22,765 nucleotides of DNA from Pleurobrachia bachei (taxonomy: Eukaryota; Ctenophora; Tentaculata; Cydippida; Pleurobrachiidae), in the NCBI GenBank assembly GCA_000695325.1, contig AVPN01001036.1, positions 1 through 22,765 on the forward strand, written 5' to 3'. Position 1 is the stretch's first letter. Each line of letters opens with the position of its first letter. The position numbers were made by a program, and so were the translations under genes. Below, one piece after another: positions 8,101-17,100 of this stretch. The notes below the pieces were generated by a model. It had not been told where the DNA came from. It did not search any database and saw only the letters and a list, made by a program, of their open reading frames with translations.

Positions 8101-11100
8101 CCGTGGCGCAGCAGCTTACGGCTGGGAGCTCAACAATTCCTCTTCAACTAAAAGGACTGCTTCTGATCTAGGATTTTCCAAGCTCCAAAACTCTGCCACG
8201 GCCTCGGGCTGGACAACTTCAGTGGAGGATGCAAGGAGTGTCAACCGATAGCCTTAGACCAGGAGCGGTAGGGCTGGCGAGAGGTTCTCTCCCGCGGAGA
8301 GCTCCTTTCGGCCCTTGAAATAACAACAACAACATCAATGGTTACAGAGACAAAAAGCCCCTGGATTCGGGGTTCGGTACTTGTTTTCATGGATGCGGTA
8401 TTATAGTACTAGTATGTAGCACATACTATGTTCTCTGTATAGCGTGTACTTACATATGTGGATCAGCAGAAGGTTCTGCCCTAGACATTTGGATTTTCCT
8501 AACGGGAACACGACCCTCGACGAATGCTGAAGGAGGCTTGTGGTAAACACTTGCAAGAGAGGAAATATGGCATATCAGCTCATCCAAAAGTGTTGGCTCA
8601 ATTAAGTCAGTTTCTTCAGAAATAAGAGGCTTTTCAGCCAAAACAACCTGTGGGTAAAATTCGATAAAAGAGGTCTTCCTATGGGTCCACCGAAATATAA
8701 ACAACAAGTCGTCACCTTTAAGTAGAAAGGGTATATCTCTAAAATCAACTTATACCCTTTTATATCGATATTTTTGCAGATTTATGAACATTCAAAAATA
8801 AGTTAAAAGGGTATAATACATAAGTCAACTTACAAATTAAACAAGGAAGTTCAAAGTCAACTTATAATACCCTTTCTGTAAATCAAAATTTTTTCTCAGA
8901 TCGCTCCCATTATATTTTTGGGATAGTTGACCCATGGTACAAGGACTCTCAAAAACGTGAACATTTAGATATACCCTTTCTACTTAAAGGTGACGACTCG
9001 GGGGAAAGGGTTTTGTCCGTTAAATAGAGGTGTCCGCTAAATGGAGGTAAAGCATATTTGGCCCATAAAAACCTATTTTTTGCCCTAATTACTACACTAA
9101 AACACCTCTAAGTGTTATATGCAATATCCATGTATTGATTAAATGTTAATTTCTGATAAGAAATAGAAAATTATAAAATAAATAAATTTTTCTAAGGTAT
9201 ACCACCCCGTACGATTCGTGTTTCGAATCGGTGCAGCTTACTGGATTTCCTCACGCTAATTAGACGGTTCGAAACGAACCGATACGTGATACCATGCCGA
9301 ATCAGGGCACCTTGAGCAGGGTGAGGAAGTATCAAAATTTCAAAACAACATTTTCTCTGAAAATTAATGGGGAGCACCGATCAAAGCATTGACAATCATC
9401 CTGTAAAATTTTGCAACAAAATTTATGAAAATTTTTAAAAGGTATACAACCACGTTCGAATCGTGTTTCGAATCAGTGCATCTTATCGCATGTGCTGCCG
9501 CTAATTAGGCGGTTCAAAACGAACCGCTACGTGATCCCATCGAATTTTGACGCTTGGTAAACTTGCTATTCGATGGGCCCAATGGGCCCAATGGGGATCA
9601 CATATCTGTTGTTGCACCGATTCGAAACACGATTCGGACGTAGTTGATACAACTTTGAAAAAAATTTCAAAAAAATTTTAAAAAAAATTTAAAAAATATT
9701 CGGGGGAAATTTATCCTGCCGTTAAATAGAGGTGCCGCTAAATAGAGGGCCGTTAAATAGAGGTCCGACTGTATATATATTATACCCTTTTAACTTATAT
9801 ATAAGTCAACTTATAATACCCTTTCTGTAAATCAAAATTTAAAAATTTTTTCTAAGATCGCTCCCATTATATTTTTGGGATAGTTGACCCATGGTACATA
9901 CAAGGACTCCCAAAAACGTGAACATTTAGATATACCCTTTCTACTTAAAGGTGACGAAGTGTAATTATTGCATTATGTTTCACAATAATTATTGTGAAAC
10001 ATCATGCAATTAAACTGACTGTGTTTTCCTGTAGACCAATACAAGAACCGATAGCCATGAACTCCATTTAGATTAGCAGATCGCCAGATCGGGCGCAACA
10101 CTAGAATGGATTGCCCATGTCTGTGCTGAGTGTGCACCCAGCATCATTAGGTGTAAACAATGACCAGACAAACACGTATTTATAATATTTAATCCGGAAA
10201 TCGCGGATTTCTAAGCCCTGAATGATCTTTTTAGCTCATGTACAAAACGCTAAAACGATCATTCAGGTGAATGCCGGGACCACTAACAATAAAGGAACTT
10301 TCTTGTAGGAACTATACCTCTTTGGCTGCTGCAGGGTCAGTTGAAAGTAGCCTCCAATATATGTAACCCCGATCTCGCAAATCAGGATTATCTGAATCCT
10401 GAGTTGCTAGGGACAAATGGAAAACTTGCTCGAGAACTCAGAGAACACCGAAGAAATCCTTATCGAATACAATAGCCGTGAGAAGTTGAAGCTGAACCTG
10501 GTATCAAAATAAAACTGGTTAATAAATTTCTTATTTTCTCTTTTTATTCTTTCGCCATCACTAACCTGGGTGTTTTCATCATGGAATCCATCTAGGAAAG
10601 ATTGCAGGATTTCATCAGCGTTGTCTATTCGCTCAGCATATTCTCCAACAATCCATATCATTGCTGCTCTTGCTTCTGGTTCATCATCGCTAAGTTCTAT
10701 GAGTGTCTCTCATCTCTACTGTCAAAGTATAAACAAGGGGTACTTCCTGAATATATCCTGAAATGGAAAATGTCGCTTGTAGATTAACAATCTTACTTTG
10801 CGAAAAGGTGCGAAACTTGATCCCCCCATGCATGGTGAGAGTTTCGAAAATTCCCGTCATCAGCTTAGATCACATCACCTCATATGGTCATTTTTTTAAA
10901 TCAGATCACCCCAATGATCATGGTCGCATTCACCACTGAGGATCAGATCACCCCAGTGAGCTGTGAGAACAGATCATCCCAGTGAGTATCAGATCCCACA
11001 TTTCACCCAGTAGTCCACCCCAACGCAGTGGACTAAGTCCACTGCGTTTGATATGATCCCCCTTATCAAGAGTGATAGATAGAATAAGAGATAGATAGAA

Positions 11101-14100
11101 TAAGAGATAGATAGAATAAGAGATAGATAGAATAAGAGATAGATAGAATAAGAGATAGATAGAATAAGAGATAGATAGAATAAGAGATAGATAGAATAAG
11201 AGATAGATAGAATAAGAGATAGATAGAATAAGAGATAGATAGAATAAGAGATAGATAGAATAAGAGATAGATAGAATAAGAGATAGATAGAATAAGAGAG
11301 AGAGATAGAATAAGAGATAGATAGAATAATACCTTGATCACGACAATGGCTTCTTGGACAACATAGTTCACTTTAGTTTGGATGAGGTCCAACAGTGTAG
11401 TTACACATTTCTCAGCGCTCGGCTCAACCTTGATAGCACATCGACCAATAGCTCGTACAGCCTTCCTCACAAAGTCGACATCTACTTCTGTTGCATACTC
11501 TTTCAGTTCAGCCAAAACCTGTTAGAGCAGAACATTACATTTTTTCCCTGCCCGGGTGGATGTCGAAGGCATCCACCTGGATGTCTTTTTGCTTTGCAAA
11601 AAGGCATAGCAGGGTTAGGATTCGAAAACGACATTTTGGTAAACTAACTAATCGGTAGAGGGACATTTTATGTCACACTATTGCTAGGGGCAACGGTACA
11701 GCCGCGCACACAGTGATGACCTGCTCCTTCATCAAACACGTCAATGGCACGTCTTCAGGAAATGTGTGGCGCGCAATGCGGCTGTGTGACGCACAATTTA
11801 GTGTTACTAAAACACAAGGATTTGTTCTATACTGTTTGTGCGATATATAAATCATCAGGGTTTTGTGTCCCGCTTGCTGGTACAGCTAATGTAGCCATAA
11901 TTTCCTTTCTTCTCAGCTTCACAGGGCAGGGAGGATACTTTCAAAACCCGTCTGAAAACACATCTCTTCGTTGGTGCATTTGGGGTGGGTGATGGGGAAC
12001 CCATGGCTGAGTTGTAATGTTTGTTGTAGTAGTGGGGCCTGCGGGCAATCGGTGTCATCCTCTCTCTGGCATGCTAATAAATCACTACCTAGTAACCTTT
12101 TTTCCCAGCAGGTGTGAGTAAAGTGTGTTTAAATTTATATCTAGTTCTACAGGTTTATGGGACCAGTTATTCCCTCAGTTTTATAAGTCAAGTTTATTTA
12201 GTCCTCTATATTTTGTTTTTCAACCAGAGCTATTCGAGTGTGTCATATAATTAGTCGAGGATATACCGCTCTGATGATTCGGCGGAACATCGTCAATATT
12301 TTGACATGTCTCCGTTGGGTATGGGCGGTATATAAGCGCGGAATATTATTATTATTATTATTATACCATAAGCTAGTTAGCAAGTGTCATGTGAGTTAGG
12401 TAAGCTATGTGAGAAGTATACTGACAGTTAGGTCGTATGCAATCTGCATCTCACATTTCATCATGACCAAGCCTTGATCCTTTTGGCAGTGACATGTGAA
12501 ACAGTAGGGCAGGGAAACACAGCATTATGAATACATAATGCAATAATTCTTGTTATACTTGTAATTTTAAATAATTTCAGTGTCTAATTCTATATCTGGA
12601 ATACATCATGTAGTACCTGTGCTATGTTAGACTGGGCTGCAAGCCGGATCATGATGTCGAGCTTCTCCAGTTTTACATAAATAGGATCGTTGTATTTTAC
12701 AAAGAAGGCCTTGATCTCATGTTTTAAAATATCAGGCCGCTTCTGCACAACCAGATTGATATTCCGGAGTGCAACGTACTGAAGAAAACATTTAAAGTTG
12801 GACCTCGATTTACCGGAACCCTGTTTAACCGCACAAAACCCTTCACCACCACCATCCCGGTAAATCGGGCTCCTACTGAATACTACGACCTTACACAGTG
12901 ATTTGCTCCATGGTGTAAATGTTAATAAAAACTAGTCAAACTAAACCGAATTTAGGTCAAATGACCCTAATCCACATTTTCCAACCTTTAAAAACACAAG
13001 CATATTTTGTAGCGCTTAGATCATACACGTGCATGAAAAAGCACAAAAAGCATCTCTTTGAAGGTCCCTGGTTCCATTCCCGGTCAAACCCAGTATCTTA
13101 GGAGATCGGAGATTGTCACCATTTATTTTGTGCTTTCCAGAGCAGTGATTAACAATTTACCTGTATTTCCGGCTCAGAAGAAAGAAGAGTGACGAGTGGA
13201 GGTGCGAGTTTCTTTTGCAACATCTGTACAAACTCGGTGTTTTTAATGAGATCCATCATTTTCATGAGTACCTTCACCGCGCTAAGGACAACTGCAGCGT
13301 TCGCATGAGCTAGGCGGGGCGTTATCCTCTCACAAATGCTGGGATAATGGAGGTTAAAGGGGGCTGGGGCGATATCGGACTGGGGAAATATTTGCAACAA
13401 GCTAATTTCTTCGCCAATTTGTCCCTGATAGTCCCAGAATGGTGGAAAGCTTTGTCTGTGGTATTTCTGGGTGAGCGTGTATTTTCTATCTTTGGTAACC
13501 TATGCAACAAAGGTCGTGAAGATCTTCGATACCAATTTCAATCTGCGGTGATATTCTTGCTTAGCTAGATCTATAGACTCTCTATGAATATAATGGGATT
13601 CATTGGTCAAGGAATGAGCTTGTCACGAGAAAGTACTAGTACTTTCTACGCTATGAGAAAAACATCAGGAAGGCATTGTGACACGGCTTCCTCACTATCT
13701 CAGTACCTGATGCATTCCTTTTCGTCTCTTGGTCCATAGTTGTTAAGGGAGTCTAGTATGAAGATCTGCCCCCACTCGGTGCACTCGTTAAGGGCAGTCA
13801 GCAGCTTGTTAACCGTAGGAGTATCAATGTTAACCTGTACAAAGATTTACAGTACTGTAATAACTCACTATTACAGTACTGTATAGTAATAGCCGAGATC
13901 TTCGACGAAACTTTATTTTGACTCAGAAACGGTGTGTAACTCTCCTTTCACACCTTCTAATTAATCTTCACACCCCTCCCAGTGGCACAAGCTTTAAATT
14001 CTGCCGGAAATTTCAAAAAACCGATGATCGATTTCTGCCGGTTTCTGCCGGAAAAATCGAAAATATAGCCAATTTATACCCGAAATTCTGCCGGTTTTTG

Positions 14101-17100
14101 CTCGCGTTTTCTATTACGCGTTTTAAGAGCTAAAAACTCCATTTAAAATGTGTCACTGCTTACATAAAGTTGTTAGAGGCTATCCAGAATGATTAAAATG
14201 AAAAGATTTGGGGAAAAGTGATTTCTTTCTCTGCCGGTTTTACAATTCTGCCGGTCAAAACCGGATTGGAAGATTTGGACTTTTGTGCCACTGGGACACC
14301 CCTTATGCACGGTTTGTGTCGACGAAACTTTTTAGAAATCTAGCGTTGTGAAAATTGTAAGAGAAGTTTTATGCAAGCTCCTTCCCTTTTTATCTGCTCT
14401 CCCCTTTTTCTGTACTTTATCATATTGTCTCTCGTTTCTGTCCATTGTCTCTTCTGTCACGGAGGGAGTGGGAGAGAAAGAGAGGGGGAGAGAGAGAAAG
14501 ATAAAGGTGAGAGAGAGAGTTAGAGAGGGGGACAGGGTGAGAGAGAATCAGAAATGATGATAGTGCGTTTTTCGGCATAGTCCAATCGATCTCAAACTTG
14601 GTCAGGCTCTTTATCTAGGTAAGTCTGATAATAATATTTCCCTATCTTGACGTTATAACGTCGTGACACCACGCTACGACGTCACAATGACATTAAAATT
14701 GAAATTTTCTTATTTTAGCGATTCCTGACGGTATTTACACGTCTTATTTCACATCAGAAACTACCAAAAAGTATACCCAATTATGCCAAAAACTAACATT
14801 AATTAGTTTGCTGGAAAGGTGACCATTTTTGTTGTCATACTGACACCTTTGCCCGGCCCGGGCCCACCTCGGTTAGAGCAACAATTTTTTTGGTGCTTCT
14901 GGGACCCCATAGGAGTATAATAATTAATTAGAGTGGCACTACATGAGTTAAAGAACTGTTCAAGAATACAAGATTTTATAGTGTTCAAACTTTAATGACA
15001 GACAATTTGGAATGTTTTGTACGAGTTGCTAACTTGAACCGTTTGTTCCATGTTCACAGGAACTGTTGTAAGTGATGTAAAACGCTCTAATTAGGCCACA
15101 TTTTACAAACCTTCATTATTTAGCATTTATTACCTGTTTTGCAGCATTAGGATTAGTCTCCAAGATCTCTGTGATTGCAGCGACAGCATTAGCAACTACC
15201 ATCGGGTTGGTGTCACATAACAGCTCTCCAAGCATTTCTAGAAATCCTGCACAAAAAACAAATGATGCTAGTCGTGGATAATTATATATATACAATTTAG
15301 TGTCATGGTTCACCGCGGCTTATTTGAGCCCAGCAGGTGCACCAAATTTGGATTTTTAACATCAGTTGGATAGGCATGAGTTCTGACTATCCAACTGATG
15401 TTTAAAAATCCAAATTTGGTGCACCTGCTGGCCTGTAGAGGGGGTGTTTCAAATTAGCCGCCATTTCAAATAGCCAGTGGCTACCCTATAGATCCCGCTT
15501 CGGACGATTCGATAAATTATGGTCTCAAAATCGGTTTAAAATTCTCAAATTGTCACCCCTGCTTGAATTGTTTATAATATGTACTTTATTTTATATAACG
15601 GTGTCAGGCGACTCAAACCCCTGCCCCTATGCTATGCCCCCTTCAGGCGCCCTGGTGGGCTGTGGTAAATACACGTTTTTGGGGACAGTGGCCTCCGGCT
15701 GGGCAGTGGCCTCAGTCCTGGACGAGTTACCTTGATCCTCGACACGAGATGGAGAAATGTCATGGAGTTTAGCCACACACACCGCAGCTGTTTTCCTAAC
15801 ATACGGGTCATCATCCTTGAGGCACTTTCTAAGTGGTTCGCACAGATACTCAGTAATCTTATCAACACGGATACAACCCATTGTACGAACAGCTAAGGCT
15901 CTTATCAATGGATTGGGATCCTCACAGTCCTGTAGAAATTAAAATGAGAGAACGGGTATTGGTCGAAAAATCGGAAAACTATTACCGATTTAGTTTAAAG
16001 TTAATATTTTGCTTGGTTGAGTAGTTTTATCTACCCGAAATTGTCTCTAAATTCGGAATATTATATGAAAATTAGAACCTATTATGATATTAGCTCATTT
16101 CGGGTTGGCCTCAAAGTGTGTGGACAATTTTTGTGTGGATAACGGTGCTCATCTTAAGTGGATATAATGGTACTGTTCTGAAACTTGTGGATAATTCTCT
16201 ACTATATTCTTACACGTATTTTGACACTACAAAGAAAGAAAAAAAAACTATACCAATTATATAGACAGTTATCCATTTTCTATCATAAAGGGACTCAACT
16301 GGGAATGAAAGGCATCGCCAATCAATTTGGCACAGTTTGAGCTAATTACTAAGTCAGTACAACTGATAGCCTTTTGGGTGATGTTCTGACAATCCAATCA
16401 CGAGTTATGACCAAAAAAACAGTCAAAAAAGACGTTTTAAGGTGACAAAAAAGAGGACCTGAACACAGCCCTTATATGAAGGGTTGGGGCTATGAAAATT
16501 CTTGAGTGGACAGAGAATCGTTCAAATTTGCAGTCTCAACTTTGGAATAGTTTCTATCTTTTGTAGTTATCTGATTAGAGCTGTTTAAACATGTGAGACG
16601 ATCTGAAAAACAGGGTAATTTGGTACTGTTTCCGACCCATATTGCATTTTGACCTTATTTCAAATGTGCATATCTCCGGTTCCTGATGTGGTAGAGACTT
16701 GAAATTTGGAGGTTATGTAGAACTTGGCATGATCTTTCTTACCTCCAAATTTCAAGTCTTTATCTTATCAGGAACCGGAGATATGCGCGTTAAAATAAGG
16801 TCAAAAAGACAACCCTGTCCCTTGGTTAAATAATTTGACTATATATGTAGCTGCTACATATAACAATTATTGTAGCAGAATGCAACAAGCGGGACACAAA
16901 ACTCCGATCATTTATATTATATGACCACACGAAGAGTACAGAGAAAATCCTTGTGTTTTAGTAGCACTAAATTTTTTCCCCCGAGGATGCCACTAAATCG
17001 GGGTGGGGGGGTTCCAACCTATTTTTTGTATTTTTTTGTATTTTTTGTACGGTACGTACAAAAAAATAACCAAAGTTCCCTGCTTTTTCCGTACAAAAAA

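Larger units (their letters stand above)
8997..9770. mobile_element. Pogo/Tigger-like element remnant, host of nested inserts
   Basis: The right end reversed reads TA-CAGTCGGACCTCTATTTAAC, a CAGT-type end like pogo/Tigger elements, beside TA at 9771-9772. CCGTTAAATAGAGG and CCGCTAAATRGAGG motifs recur at both sides (9019-9045 and 9719-9763). TCGGGGGAAA occurs at both 8999 and 9699. No transposase frame is visible. Confidence 0.55.

Noticed and set aside
10318-10757. Calling the whole gene a pseudogene because of the stops in exons 9 and 10
   Set aside because: All other exons, splice sites and phases are intact and strongly conserved. The lesions are two length-neutral blocks, unlike scattered decay.
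11074-11330. CRISPR-like array
   Set aside because: The 16-bp units are contiguous with no spacers, and the setting is a eukaryotic intron.
15550-15942. Plus-strand open frames across exon 3
   Set aside because: They are antisense shadows of the conserved adaptin exon on the minus strand.
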